DNA from: Azospirillum canadense
GTDB lineage: Bacteria; Pseudomonadota; Alphaproteobacteria; Azospirillales; Azospirillaceae
Reading direction: 5' to 3'
DNA length: 64,000 bases
NCBI RefSeq assembly: GCF_025961225.1
Contig: NZ_JAOQNG010000003.1
Span: forward strand, 639,887 to 703,886
Shown: positions 41,834-50,172 of the stretch, in pieces
Numbering within the stretch: position 1 is the first letter of the stretch
How the letters are laid out: every line of letters starts with the position of its first letter
Program-made: the position numbers and the translations under genes
Notes under the pieces: model-generated
Told to the model about the DNA's origin: nothing
Seen by the model: only the letters and a program-made list of their open reading frames with translations
Database searches by the model: none

Positions 41834-42544
41834 TCAGGCAGTCTGGGCAAGGCCGGTCGCCTCGCGCCAGGTGGCGAAGGCGCGAGCGCGGGCGGCGCGG
41901 TACTCGGCGGCGGAGATGAGATGGCGGCGCAGTTGGAAGTGGTTGTGGATCGCGCTGTGGGTGGAGAGAAACCGTTGGGCGTGCCGGGCGGATTTGAACC
42001 GCTTCATGTGCCGTTCGCGCCGTCGGGTTGGTTGGTGCGAGACTTCACCGGCGTTGTTCAGGTACCGGCTTTGCCGGTGTTCGCCACCGAGCTTCAGGTC
42101 CTTCGTCGCCGCCGCGTAGGATTTCAGCTTGTCGGTCACGAGGACACGCGGGGCGTAGCGCAGCCCTTTCAGCAGCTTGCGGAAGAACCGCTTGGCCGCC
42201 TTCGTGTTGCGCCGGCTCTGGACCAAGATGTCCAGCACCACGCCGTTTTGGTCGACAGCGCGCCAAAGATAATGCTGCTTGCCGCGGATGCGGATGAACA
42301 CCTCATCCAACAACCATTTGTCGCCCGACTGGGGTCGGCGGCGCTTGAGCGTGGTGGCGAACTCCCGGCCGAAGCGCAGACCCCACTCCCGGATGGTTTC
42401 GTAGCTGACCTCGACACCGCGCGCGGCCAGGATCAACTCGACCTCGCGCAGGCTCAAGCTGAAGCAATGGTACAGCCACACCGCTTCATTGATGATCGCG
42501 GCCGGAAAACGAAAGCCGCGGTACGGATTGGGCGTCGTGCTCAC
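41834..42544 (-). CDS. IS6 family transposase (element D)
   Basis: A 236-residue transposase with a GTG start at 42544 (STTPNPYRGFRFPAAIINEAVWLYHCFSLSLREVELILAARG). The DDE domain includes KWLLDEVFIRIRGKQHYLWRAVD (first Asp), LVTDKLKSYAAA (second Asp) and the C-terminal HQPTRRRERHMKRFKSARHAQRFLSTHSAIHNHFQLRRHL. The frame is intact, unlike element C. The length is normal for IS6/IS26-type enzymes, which move by replicative or targeted conservative cointegration. Confidence 0.94.
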   Translation of the reverse strand: MSTTPNPYRGFRFPAAIINEAVWLYHCFSLSLREVELILAARGVEVSYETIREWGLRFGREFATTLKRRRPQSGDKWLLDEVFIRIRGKQHYLWRAVDQNGVVLDILVQSRRNTKAAKRFFRKLLKGLRYAPRVLVTDKLKSYAAATKDLKLGGEHRQSRYLNNAGEVSHQPTRRRERHMKRFKSARHAQRFLSTHSAIHNHFQLRRHLISAAEYRAARARAFATWREATGLAQTA

Positions 42545-42605
42545 GCCCGGCACCCTGCCATGCCAATCCGGCGGTCCGCAACCTGACAGCACCTCTGCCC
42601 GCGCA

Positions 42606-42687
42606 GCAAGCCGAAGCCATCATCGGCGTAACGGCGCTCAACCGCATGCTCGACGCAGGGCGCCCCACCTCCGTCCGCAGCGCGTAA
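42606..42687 (+). pseudogene. IS5 family transposase, extreme 3' fragment
   Basis: QAEAIIGVTALNRMLDAGRPTSVRSA and a stop at 42685-42687 match the C-terminus of the IS5 copies (AEIAIAIRMLNRMLDLGRPDSVRVA). It lies directly outside the IS6 element D end. Confidence 0.7.
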
Positions 42688-42962
42688 CCGGCGGCAGAAA
42701 GGGCGAACAGACCGGCCCCCGACTCCGTGCACCAAAGCTCCGCTACGTCATCCCCCTCAGTCCCGATGGCGAGCAGGGGCGCTTTTGTCATTTGCGTAAA
42801 GACTATTTCCATCCTCTCCAGGCGCCTCAAGCGCCTCGCGGCCCAGGAGATCAGCGCGTGACTGCTACGAACAGCTTCTGAACCAGCGAACATGAGGTTG
42901 TTCAAATCCTCCGTGCATCAACCGACCGCGAAGTTGATAGCACTCACCACACACATCGGCTT
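42688..42962. other. Non-coding stretch with an IS6 right-end relic
   Basis: No gene supported. Bases 42896-42940 (GGTTGTTCAAATCCTCC, then CGACCGCGAAGTTGAT) match the sequence following IS6 transposase genes at 26145-26189 and 54845-54886. So this is a relic of an IS6 right end without its transposase. Confidence 0.6.
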
Positions 42963-43550
42963 CTATCGGATCGGCACCTCGTGCACATGGAGCCGCTTGG
43001 CCGAGCAGGACGACAAGATTTTCAGCGCGTCGCGCTCCTGCTCCTCCGAATGCAGATGGACCCAAAGGATCAAACCTCCGCGTTCCAACTGCTCCTGGAT
43101 GGAGGCATTGTAGCGGCGGTCAAGCCGCTTCATCAACGCATACCCGGCACCGCCGGTGATCGCCGTACCAATGGCGACGGCGACAACGACCGCCATCATG
43201 CTCGCGCCGGCAGCGGCTGTCATTCCGGCGGCGGCGATTGCACCGATGTAGACGGCCACGCCGACCAGAGCCCCCTCTGCGTCGCCGATGGATGCCTTCG
43301 ATACGAAAACGCTCCGAGGGGCCGAGGGATTGTCCTCGATCTCGCGGACGTCGGTGCAGACGTGGCCGAGTTCCGCCTCAAGCATGCGCGCGTTGCAAAC
43401 CGTGCTAAGGTCAGCTCGCCCGAAACCATGTTGCTGAAGTTCGCTGATCGCCCCGTCGAGGCAATCGGGGTCGTCGAACACCGCAACCACCTCGCGCCGT
43501 TGCCTTCCGCGCTGGACGAGGTCAACGCCGTCCGTATCCCGTGATGCCAT
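42963..43550 (-). CDS. Membrane-associated stress-type protein with glycine-zipper segment
   Basis: A 195-residue protein; the ATG at 43550 has GGAGGAG upstream. The N-terminal ~80 residues (REVVAVFDDPDCLDGAISELQQHGFGRADLS) resemble the general-stress-protein-17M-like fold (ferredoxin-like). A long Ala/Gly-rich hydrophobic stretch spans ~90-140 (YIGAIAAAGMTAAAGASMMAVVVAVAIG). The C-terminal part has GGLILWVHLHSEEQERDALKIL, a motif common to proteins of this kind. The function is unknown; a role at the membrane under stress is inferred. A small membrane gene and a DUF2189 gene follow on the same strand. Confidence 0.75.
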   Translation of the reverse strand: MASRDTDGVDLVQRGRQRREVVAVFDDPDCLDGAISELQQHGFGRADLSTVCNARMLEAELGHVCTDVREIEDNPSAPRSVFVSKASIGDAEGALVGVAVYIGAIAAAGMTAAAGASMMAVVVAVAIGTAITGGAGYALMKRLDRRYNASIQEQLERGGLILWVHLHSEEQERDALKILSSCSAKRLHVHEVPIR

Positions 43551-43656
43551 GGGCTCCTCCATGGCGGGTGGCACGCACCCTCTGTGGCGATCCGCGCATG
43601 CGGCTGCCGGCGCTTCATCCCGAGGCCATATCCGGGGCTTTCAGTCCCGGAGGTTT

Positions 43657-43884
43657 TCAGTCGTCGTGCCGAGCCGCGTGGCCCACCGACCGGTCGCGCC
43701 GACTCCGGCGGCCGTAGAAGATCACCGCCATGATTCCGACAGCGGCCGTCAAAACAAGAACAATCCCCAGCGTGAGTCCCATGCCGCCGACGAAGCTCAG
43801 GCCGTTGTGGCCACCAAAGACCCAGATCGATGCGACAAGGACCACCACGCAGCCGATCACGGGCCAGAGAATTCGGCGTTGCAT
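43657..43884 (-). CDS. Small two-helix membrane protein
   Basis: A 75-residue hypothetical with two predicted membrane segments (WPVIGCVVVLVASIWVFGG and GMGLTLGIVLVLTAAVGIMAVIFYG) and a basic tail (RRSRRDRS). The ATG at 43884 has a G-rich ribosome site 8 nt upstream. It lies between two membrane-protein genes on the same strand. No family recognised. Confidence 0.6.
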   Translation of the reverse strand: MQRRILWPVIGCVVVLVASIWVFGGHNGLSFVGGMGLTLGIVLVLTAAVGIMAVIFYGRRSRRDRSVGHAARHDD

Positions 43885-43929
43885 GCTCGTCACCCCCCTT
43901 TGCGTGACCTGCGTTGCCGGGCGACCGGA

Positions 43930-44793
43930 TCAATCCGCCACGGCCTTCCGATAGAGGTGCCACGTGGCGTGTCCAAGCACCGGCAGAATGACGATGAGAC
44001 CGACGAACAGGGGAATCGACCCGATCACGAGGCCACCCGCGACGATCAGCCCCCACGCGGCCATCGGAACCGGGTTCGCCACCACAGCGCGGACCGAGGT
44101 GACTATCGCCGTTGCGACGCCCACCTTGCGGTCAAGGAGCAGCGGAAACGACACCACGCTGATCGCGAGCACCAGCACGGCGAAGAGGAAGCCAACGCCC
44201 ACGCCCGCAACCATCAACGTCCACCCCTCTCTGGTCGTGAACACGTCGCGCGCAAAGCTTTCGATCGAGGCCGGTGGCTGAGGGCCGAGGGTGGCCATGT
44301 AGATGAGTTGGGCCGCAACTAGCCAGAACCCGAAGATCACCATCAGGATCACCCCCAGAGCCAGGATTGCGCCGAACGAGGGGGAAGCGAGCACGCCGAA
44401 CGCGTCGACCCAACTGACCGTGACGCCTTGCTCGCGCCGCCGGCTCATCTCATACAGGCCCACCGCCGCGAAGGGACCGACGAGGGCGAAGCCGGAGGCC
44501 AGGGGAAACAGCAACTGCAGCATGTCGCGGCCGTAGGCCGCCCGCCCCAGGACCAAGCCGGCGATGGGGTATATGAGGCAGATGAAGATGACGTCCGTCC
44601 GGTAGGCCCCAAAGTCCTCGATGCCCCGTGCTAGGACGTCACGCAGGTCCGCTACCGCGATCCGCCGAACCGCCGGGGGCCGCACCCGCACCTCGTCCTC
44701 CAGCCCGGAAACCGCGTGGCTGCCCGATGCCACGGCATTGGACCAATGCCGGTACTGGTCCACTCCATACTCGATGGGATTTCGAATGGTCAT
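43930..44793 (-). CDS. DUF2189 family membrane protein
   Basis: A 287-residue protein; the ATG at 44793 follows GGGAGGAAGGGAC. The N-terminal cytoplasmic segment carries RRIAVADLRDVLARGIEDFGAYRTDVIFICLIYPIAGLVLGR, the DUF2189 hallmark. Five to six membrane segments follow. This family is often found beside alternative terminal oxidase genes in alphaproteobacteria, as here, where it lies just downstream of a cox operon on the same strand. The function is unknown; involvement in oxidase assembly or respiratory membrane function is inferred from location only. Confidence 0.85.
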   Translation of the reverse strand: MTIRNPIEYGVDQYRHWSNAVASGSHAVSGLEDEVRVRPPAVRRIAVADLRDVLARGIEDFGAYRTDVIFICLIYPIAGLVLGRAAYGRDMLQLLFPLASGFALVGPFAAVGLYEMSRRREQGVTVSWVDAFGVLASPSFGAILALGVILMVIFGFWLVAAQLIYMATLGPQPPASIESFARDVFTTREGWTLMVAGVGVGFLFAVLVLAISVVSFPLLLDRKVGVATAIVTSVRAVVANPVPMAAWGLIVAGGLVIGSIPLFVGLIVILPVLGHATWHLYRKAVAD

Positions 44794-44951
44794 GTCCCTT
44801 CCTCCCGAACCGTTCGTTCGAGGGGGCGCGGTCCAGCCGTGGCGGGACGCCCAACCCGGCCGTCGGTCACGAAGGAACCGCGACCCGCCTTGTCCTCCAT
44901 TATACTCCAAGCGCCGGTTGATGGCGTGACGATCAAAGGAGAAAATCGTGG

Positions 44952-45269
44952 TCAAGAAGCAAAAAAAAGGATTCGCGTCAGAAGCGTGTAGTCAGCCTCA
45001 AGCGTCATCAAGCCCACCAGCACGAGCAGGGCCACTGGCGGGATCAGGATGGCGCACCGCAAGGCCAGCCGCTCCCATTGCATGTGCATAAAGACCGCGA
45101 CGATTAGTCCAGCTTTCAGCAGCATGAAAAGGATGATCAGAAACCACCGCGCAAAGCCCTGGACGTGGAAGTAGTCGACCATGTACGAAAAGGTGCTGAG
45201 GACGAACAGAAGTCCCCAGACTTTGAGGTAGGTCCCTATGGGATGCTGTTGACCGGTCACCTGTTCCAT
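44952..45269 (-). CDS. Cytochrome c oxidase subunit IV family protein
   Basis: A 105-residue membrane protein with three hydrophobic segments. The second contains KAGLIVAVFMHMQWE, which matches the prokaryotic COX4 family. It starts at 45269, 8 nt after the subunit III stop, so it ends the five-gene oxidase operon. The small subunit has a structural or assembly role. Confidence 0.85.
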   Translation of the reverse strand: MEQVTGQQHPIGTYLKVWGLLFVLSTFSYMVDYFHVQGFARWFLIILFMLLKAGLIVAVFMHMQWERLALRCAILIPPVALLVLVGLMTLEADYTLLTRILFFAS

Positions 45270-45277
45270 CGCAGCCT

Positions 45278-45994
45278 CTACCACAGATAGAAGAACGCGA
45301 AGATGAAGACCCACACCAGATCGACGAAGTGCCAGTAGAGCCCGGCGATTTCGACGATTTGGTAGTTTCCCCGGCGCTCGTAGTCGCCCCGCAGAACTTT
45401 CAGGGCCACGACGCTGAGGTAGATCACGCCAACTGTGACGTGAAAGCCGTGGAATCCCGTTATCATGAAGAAGGTCGAGCCGAACTGTGCCGCGCCGAAC
45501 GGGTTGGCCCAGGGGCGCACGCCCTCGTCCACGATCAGCTTGGTCCATTCAAAAGCCTGCATGCCAACGAACGTCGCGCCGAGCGCCGCCGTCGCCAGCA
45601 TCAGGGCAGTCGTCCGGGCGCGGTCGCGGCGGTAGGCGAAGTTGACCGCCATCGCCATGGTTCCGCTGCTGCTGATTAGAATGAACGTCATGATGGCGAT
45701 CAGGATGAGGGGTATGTGTGCCCCCCCGATCGTCAAGGCGAAGACCTCGCTCGGGTTCGGCCACGGCACGGTGGTCGACATGCGCACTGTCATGTAGGAG
45801 GTCAGAAAACAGCCGAAGATAAACGTGTCGCTCAGAAGAAAGAGCCACATCATGGCCTTCCCCCATGGCACGTTCCGGAACGCTTGGCGATCGGACGCCC
45901 AGTCCTCGACCATTCCATACCACCCATCGGTCGGGGGGGCGCCGGTCAGGGTGGTGGCCGCCGGCGTTTCGTTCATCGTGTCCTGATGCGCCAT
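45278..45994 (-). CDS. coxP: Alternative cytochrome c oxidase subunit III (CoxP-like)
   Basis: A 238-residue subunit; the ATG at 45994 has AAGGAGG 9 nt upstream. Seven hydrophobic segments are present with family motifs: WGKAMMWLFLLSDTFIFGCFLTSYM, AFEWTKLIVDEG, FFMITGFHGFHVTVGVIYL and YWHFVDLVWVFIFAFFYLW at the C-terminus. This is the larger of two subunit III-type genes, an arrangement like the coxMNOP operon of Bradyrhizobium, which is the basis of the symbol. It lies between the other subunit III and subunit IV. Confidence 0.82.
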   Translation of the reverse strand: MAHQDTMNETPAATTLTGAPPTDGWYGMVEDWASDRQAFRNVPWGKAMMWLFLLSDTFIFGCFLTSYMTVRMSTTVPWPNPSEVFALTIGGAHIPLILIAIMTFILISSSGTMAMAVNFAYRRDRARTTALMLATAALGATFVGMQAFEWTKLIVDEGVRPWANPFGAAQFGSTFFMITGFHGFHVTVGVIYLSVVALKVLRGDYERRGNYQIVEIAGLYWHFVDLVWVFIFAFFYLW

Positions 45995-46045
45995 CCGCCC
46001 GTCCTCCTTGGCTGGAGCGCAAGATCGCCCAATCAGCAGCCCCAA

Positions 46046-46696
46046 TCAGAAGCCGTGGTGCATGTGCGGGACGAAAAGTCCCTGTGTGTCGGCCAGCAGG
46101 ACGCCGAACAGCACAAGCCACACCACGAGCAAGAAGTGCCAATAGGTGGCGCAGAGCTCGACGCTCAACTGCAAGCCGGCCGCGCCGGAACGGCTCCACA
46201 GCTTGACCGCCGTCCGTTCCCACGCCACAAGCCCACCCAGGATGTGAAGCCCATGCAGCGCCGTCATCAGGTAAAAGAACGTGTTGGCCGGGTTTTCAGC
46301 GACAAAATAGCCAAGCGTGTCGAGTTGCCGCCACGCCACCAGTTGCCCGGCCAGGAAGGCCAGCGCACAGAGGCCTCCGAACAGGAAACGGAGACGTGTG
46401 GTGGTCCATTTCCCCCGGCGTGCGCCAAGCACCGAGAGGTGCAGCGCCACACTGCCCAGCGCCAGCACCAGGGTGTTCAGCCACAACACCGGCAGCGCCG
46501 GCAGGGGGCGCCAGTCCCCGAACGACATGCGCATGACGTAAGCGCTGACCAGCAACGCGAACAGCGTCGCAACAACGGCAAGGAACACGACCAGTCCAAC
46601 CCTTGCCGTGGGCATCGGCAGCCTGCCCAACGCCGGCAGGTCTTCCGGCGTCTGCTCCAGCCAGGGCTTCGCCGTGAGCGTCCGGATCAGGCTCAT
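46046..46696 (-). CDS. coxO: Alternative cytochrome c oxidase subunit III-like (CoxO-like)
   Basis: A 216-residue heme-copper oxidase subunit III paralogue. The start codon overlaps the subunit I stop (ATGA, 46693-46696), so translation is coupled. Motifs include RVGLVVFLAVVATLFALLVSAYVMRM, FFYLMTALHGLHILGGLVAW and ELCATYWHFLLVVWLVLFGVLL, with the His-Gly-Leu-His segment typical of subunit III. Two subunit III genes in tandem match the coxO-coxP pattern. Confidence 0.82.
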   Translation of the reverse strand: MSLIRTLTAKPWLEQTPEDLPALGRLPMPTARVGLVVFLAVVATLFALLVSAYVMRMSFGDWRPLPALPVLWLNTLVLALGSVALHLSVLGARRGKWTTTRLRFLFGGLCALAFLAGQLVAWRQLDTLGYFVAENPANTFFYLMTALHGLHILGGLVAWERTAVKLWSRSGAAGLQLSVELCATYWHFLLVVWLVLFGVLLADTQGLFVPHMHHGF

Positions 46697-48483
46697 GCCA
46701 TGGTTCCCTTCGCGATCGGCCGCCCATGCGCGGTCTCCGCCGTTTCCCGGCTCGGCGGGTGGTTCTGCGGCAGGAAGTCCTCGTCCGCTCCGGGCACGCT
46801 GAAATCATAGGCCCAGCGATGGACGATCGGCAGCCTGGGACCCCAATTCCCATAGCCGGGCGGCGTTTCGGGGGTTTGCCATTCCAGCGTCGTGGCCCGC
46901 CAGGGATTGCCACCCGCCAGCCGGCCCCGGAAGGCGCTCCAGACCAGGTTGAACAGGAACACCCCCTGGGCGGCGCCGACCACCAGAGCCGCGATGGTGA
47001 TGAAGGCGTTCAGCGTGTGGGCCGAATCCGGAATGAAGTTGATCCCGCTAAAGTCGTAGTATCGCCGCGGCATGCCCACGAAACCGAGATAATGCATCGG
47101 GAAGAAAATCGCGAAGGTGCCGAGAAAGGTGACCCAGAAGTGAAACTTCCCCATCGCGTCGCTCAGTAGGCGGCCGGTCACCTTGGGATACCAGTGATAG
47201 ATCCCGCCGAAGACAACCAGGATCGGAGCGACCCCCATCACCATGTGGAAATGCGCGACCACGAAATACGTGTCGGACAGCGGAACATCGACGACGACGT
47301 TGCCGAGGAACAGGCCCGACATTCCGCCGGCCACGAAGGTGATGATGAAGGCGAGCGAGAACAGCATCGGCACGGTGAGGTGAATGTTTCCCCGCCACAG
47401 CGTCAGGACCCAATTGTAGACCTTGATCGCGGTCGGCACGGCGATGATCAGCGTGGTCGTGGCGAAGAAGAAGCCGAAATACGGGTTCATTCCGCTGACG
47501 TACATATGGTGCGCCCAGACCACGAAGCTGAGAACACCGATGGCCAGGATGGCCCAGACCATCATCCGGTAACCGAAGATGTTCTTCCGCGCATGCGTGC
47601 TGATCAGATCCGACACGATGCCGAAGGCCGGCAGCGCGACGATATAGACTTCCGGATGGCCGAAGAACCAGAACAGGTGCTGGAACAACAGCGGGCTGCC
47701 CCCACGGTACCCAAGCGGCTCGCCCATGGAGACGATGCTCGGCATGAAGAAGCTGGTCAGCAGGACCCGATCGAGCAGCAGCATCACGCCACTGACGAAC
47801 AGGGCAGGAAAGGCCAGCAGTCCAAGAATGGTCGAGACGAAAATGCCCCACACCGTCAAGGGGAGGCGCATCATCGTCATCCCGCGCGTACGCGCCTGCA
47901 GTACGGTCGTGACGTAATTCAACCCGCCCATCGTGAAGGCGGCGACGAAAATTACCAGCGAGACGAGCATCATAATGATGCCCCATTCCCGACCGGGCGT
48001 GCCCGGGAGGATTGCCTGCGGCGGATACAGGGTCCAGCCGGCCCCCGTGGGCCCGCCGGGCACAAAGAAGCTCGCGACCAGAACCAGAACCGACAGCAGG
48101 TAGGTCCAATAGCTCAGCATGTTCACATAAGGGAACACCATGTCGCGCGCACCGACCATCAGGGGGATCAGGTAATTGCCGAATCCTCCGAGAAATAGGG
48201 CCGTGAGCAGGTAAATCACCATGATCATGCCATGCATGGTGACGAATTGATAATAGCGGTCCTGATCAATGAAGCCCAAGCTGTACGGAAATCCGATCTG
48301 CATCCGCATCATCCAGGACATCACCAGCGCGATCAGGCCGACGGTGATCGCCGTGACGGTGTACTGGATGGCGATGACCTTGTGATCTTGACTCCAGATA
48401 TACTTGGTCAGGAAACTTTTGGGCTCGTGATGCTCGGGCTCGACGCCGGCGCGCTCATCGCCAATGACTGCGGTCTGTACCAT
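46693..48483 (-). CDS. coxN: Alternative cytochrome c oxidase subunit I (CoxN-like)
   Basis: A 596-residue catalytic subunit of an aa3-type heme-copper oxidase, reducing O2 to water and pumping protons. The ATG at 48483 opens MVQTAVIGDERAGVEPEH. Heme a and heme-copper ligands are visible: TMHGMIMVIYLL (low-spin heme His), WFFGHPEVYIVALP with the His-Tyr crosslink pair, VWAHHMYVSGMNP (CuB His pair), and SDTYFVVAHFHMVMG (heme a3 and a His). A long C-terminal tail holds GNPWRATTLEWQTPETPPGYGNW. The D-channel segment follows the A-type pattern; the exact proton-channel class is not assigned. Confidence 0.92.
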   Translation of the reverse strand: MVQTAVIGDERAGVEPEHHEPKSFLTKYIWSQDHKVIAIQYTVTAITVGLIALVMSWMMRMQIGFPYSLGFIDQDRYYQFVTMHGMIMVIYLLTALFLGGFGNYLIPLMVGARDMVFPYVNMLSYWTYLLSVLVLVASFFVPGGPTGAGWTLYPPQAILPGTPGREWGIIMMLVSLVIFVAAFTMGGLNYVTTVLQARTRGMTMMRLPLTVWGIFVSTILGLLAFPALFVSGVMLLLDRVLLTSFFMPSIVSMGEPLGYRGGSPLLFQHLFWFFGHPEVYIVALPAFGIVSDLISTHARKNIFGYRMMVWAILAIGVLSFVVWAHHMYVSGMNPYFGFFFATTTLIIAVPTAIKVYNWVLTLWRGNIHLTVPMLFSLAFIITFVAGGMSGLFLGNVVVDVPLSDTYFVVAHFHMVMGVAPILVVFGGIYHWYPKVTGRLLSDAMGKFHFWVTFLGTFAIFFPMHYLGFVGMPRRYYDFSGINFIPDSAHTLNAFITIAALVVGAAQGVFLFNLVWSAFRGRLAGGNPWRATTLEWQTPETPPGYGNWGPRLPIVHRWAYDFSVPGADEDFLPQNHPPSRETAETAHGRPIAKGTMA

Positions 48484-48529
48484 GCCCCGGCCCCCCGCGT
48501 GTCGTCGGCATCCGCGACCGATGCCGGTT

Positions 48530-49405
48530 TCAGTGTCCGTGACGCTCCGCGCCGGAGCGCCCTGCGCCAGTGCCCAAGTCACCGGCAAAGTCCATGGCCT
48601 TGCCCGCGCCGGTACCGGCCGGCGACTGCGCGAAGGTTGGTTGCTCGCGCAGCCACGGCTGGTAATCCTCGTCCTCCACCACGATGACGGAGCCGCGCAT
48701 CATCGAATGGCCGACGCCGCAGAGCTCTGCGCAAAGGATTTCGTATGTCCCCGTCCGTTCGGGAGTGAACCAGAAATAAGAGACCATCCCCGGTACCAAA
48801 TCCATCTTGGCCCGGATGTTGGGCACATAGAAATCGTGTAGGACGTCAACGGAGCGAAGCACCATTTTGACCGGCCTGCCGACCGGCAGACGCAGTTCGT
48901 TGCTGTTCACGAGTAGGTCATCTTTGCCTTTCGGGTCGTCGGGATTGAGCCCGAAGGGGTTCTCGGCGCTGATGCGCCGTGTGTCGACGGTTCCTAACAC
49001 ACCGTCGTTCCCCGGCAGGCGAAAGGTCCAATTCCACTGTTGACCCACAACCTCAACCACCGACGCTCCCGTCGGAACCCTGATGTAGTCGTCCCAGACG
49101 ATCAAGCCGGGCGCCAGCATTGCGGCGATCCCCACGGAGGTGACGCCGGTCAACCACATTTCTAGCCTTTTGCTTTCGGGCTCGTAGGACGCGGCGATCC
49201 CCTCGCGGTGGCGATAACGGAACACCGCATAGGCCATAAATAGAACAACGGCCGAAAAAACAACTCCTGTAATCACGAATGTGATAACGAGCGTTGTATC
49301 AATTGCTCCCCAATTTGAGGCAAGAGGCGTGAACCACCACGGGCTCAGCAAGCTGAACAGAATGGAGCCAACGACGAGCGCAGCCAGCACAATCGCGACA
49401 GCCAT
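48530..49405 (-). CDS. coxM: Alternative cytochrome c oxidase subunit II (CoxM-like)
   Basis: A 291-residue subunit II. The ATG at 49405 has AGGA 11 nt upstream; a further start about 32 codons upstream is possible. Two N-terminal membrane helices (~1-30 and ~38-62) precede a periplasmic cupredoxin domain. The CuA site is complete: VDVLHDFYVPNIRAKMDLVPGM and CAELCGVGHSMM (Cys-x3-Cys, His, Met), with WNWTF as the electron-entry Trp region. There is no fused cytochrome c domain. It is the first gene of the oxidase operon and receives electrons from cytochrome c. Confidence 0.92.
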   Translation of the reverse strand: MAVAIVLAALVVGSILFSLLSPWWFTPLASNWGAIDTTLVITFVITGVVFSAVVLFMAYAVFRYRHREGIAASYEPESKRLEMWLTGVTSVGIAAMLAPGLIVWDDYIRVPTGASVVEVVGQQWNWTFRLPGNDGVLGTVDTRRISAENPFGLNPDDPKGKDDLLVNSNELRLPVGRPVKMVLRSVDVLHDFYVPNIRAKMDLVPGMVSYFWFTPERTGTYEILCAELCGVGHSMMRGSVIVVEDEDYQPWLREQPTFAQSPAGTGAGKAMDFAGDLGTGAGRSGAERHGH

Positions 49406-49726
49406 GGCTTGCGAATTCCTATAGCTCTGACCTGCGGCCGAGATTGGCCGGCTGAAATGAAGCGCAGGCCATTTTCCGCCTAACTTTAGGAAGTCGCGCA
49501 TGTTAACAGATTTGATGGTTGCGCGCAAGGATAACCGCACTATTAGTTGCATTCGTGCCGCCTTATAAAAATTTTCAATGAAAAATCCGATGAACATGAA
49601 AGGTTGAGGCAGTTGTGAATCTGTTGCTGCGTTTGCGGTTCTGGTGGCTCTGTCAAGTTGTCAGCAGGGCGAAGAATTGCGGCCCGCAGACCGGCGGTCG
49701 CCTCGCCCGGAGTCGCCTCACCCGGG
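49406..49726. promoter_or_regulatory. Upstream region of the cox operon
   Basis: About 320 bases between the cox operon and an IS6 remnant, clearly AT-richer near 49500-49600. The operon promoter must lie here. A weak TTGCGC-17-TAACAT pair near 49500-49530 on the minus strand is possible but not convincing. Confidence 0.4.
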
Positions 49727-50172
49727 TCAGCCGACCTGGGCAACACCGGTGGCCTCGCGCCGACTGGTGAAGGCGCGCGTGCGGGCGGCGCGGTACTCGG
49801 AGGCGGAGATGAGGTGGCGGCGCAGTTGGAAGTGGTTGTGGATCGCGCTTTGGGTGGAGAGAAACCGCTGGGCGTGCCGGGCTGATTTGAACCTCCTCAT
49901 GTGCCGCTTGCGCCGTCGCGTCGGCTGGTGCGAGACTTCGCAGATATTGTTCAGGTGTTGGCTCTGCCTGTGTTCGCTGCCGAGCTTCGGAGCCTTCTTC
50001 ACTGCGGCGTATGATTTCAGCTTGTCGGTCACGAGGACACGTGGGGCGTAGCGCAGCCCTTTCAGCAGTTTGCGAAAGAAGCACTTGGCCGCCTTCGTGT
50101 TGCGCCGGCTCTGGACCAGGATGGCGAGGATGACACCATTCTGGTCGATGGCGCGCCACAGGTAATGTTGCT
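49727..50172 (-). pseudogene. IS6 family transposase, 5'-truncated
   Basis: The frame QHYLWRAIDQNGVILAILVQSRRNTKAAKCFFRKLLKG through LVTDKLKSYAAVKKAPKLGS to a stop at 49727 is the C-terminal ~60% of an IS6 transposase. The first catalytic Asp region is missing. The cut is at ~50173, where IS5-end-like sequence (TTCTGTTGCAAAG) begins. Confidence 0.85.

Larger units (their letters stand above)
40233..41864 (-). repeat. Long inverted repeat arm D (pairs with 26101-27732)
   Basis: Reverse complement of arm C apart from a few differences. Together the arms bracket ~12.5 kb that includes arm B, so the two inverted-repeat pairs interleave. Confidence 0.88.
40223..42593 (-). mobile_element. IS6 family element D, terminal repeat split by IS110-2
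   Basis: Outer ends GGTGTTGTCA (40223-40232) and ACCTGACAGCACC (42581-42593) are IS6 terminal repeats. Between them are an intact IS6 transposase and IS110-2 copy D inserted within the right repeat. The 8 bases outside each end do not match, so there is no target duplication; the element probably arose by replicative rearrangement. Confidence 0.8.

Noticed and set aside
44930..44990. T-tract terminator after the cox operon
   Set aside because: The run of eight T on the minus strand lies within the last codons of the subunit IV gene (Leu-Phe-Phe) and has no preceding stem.
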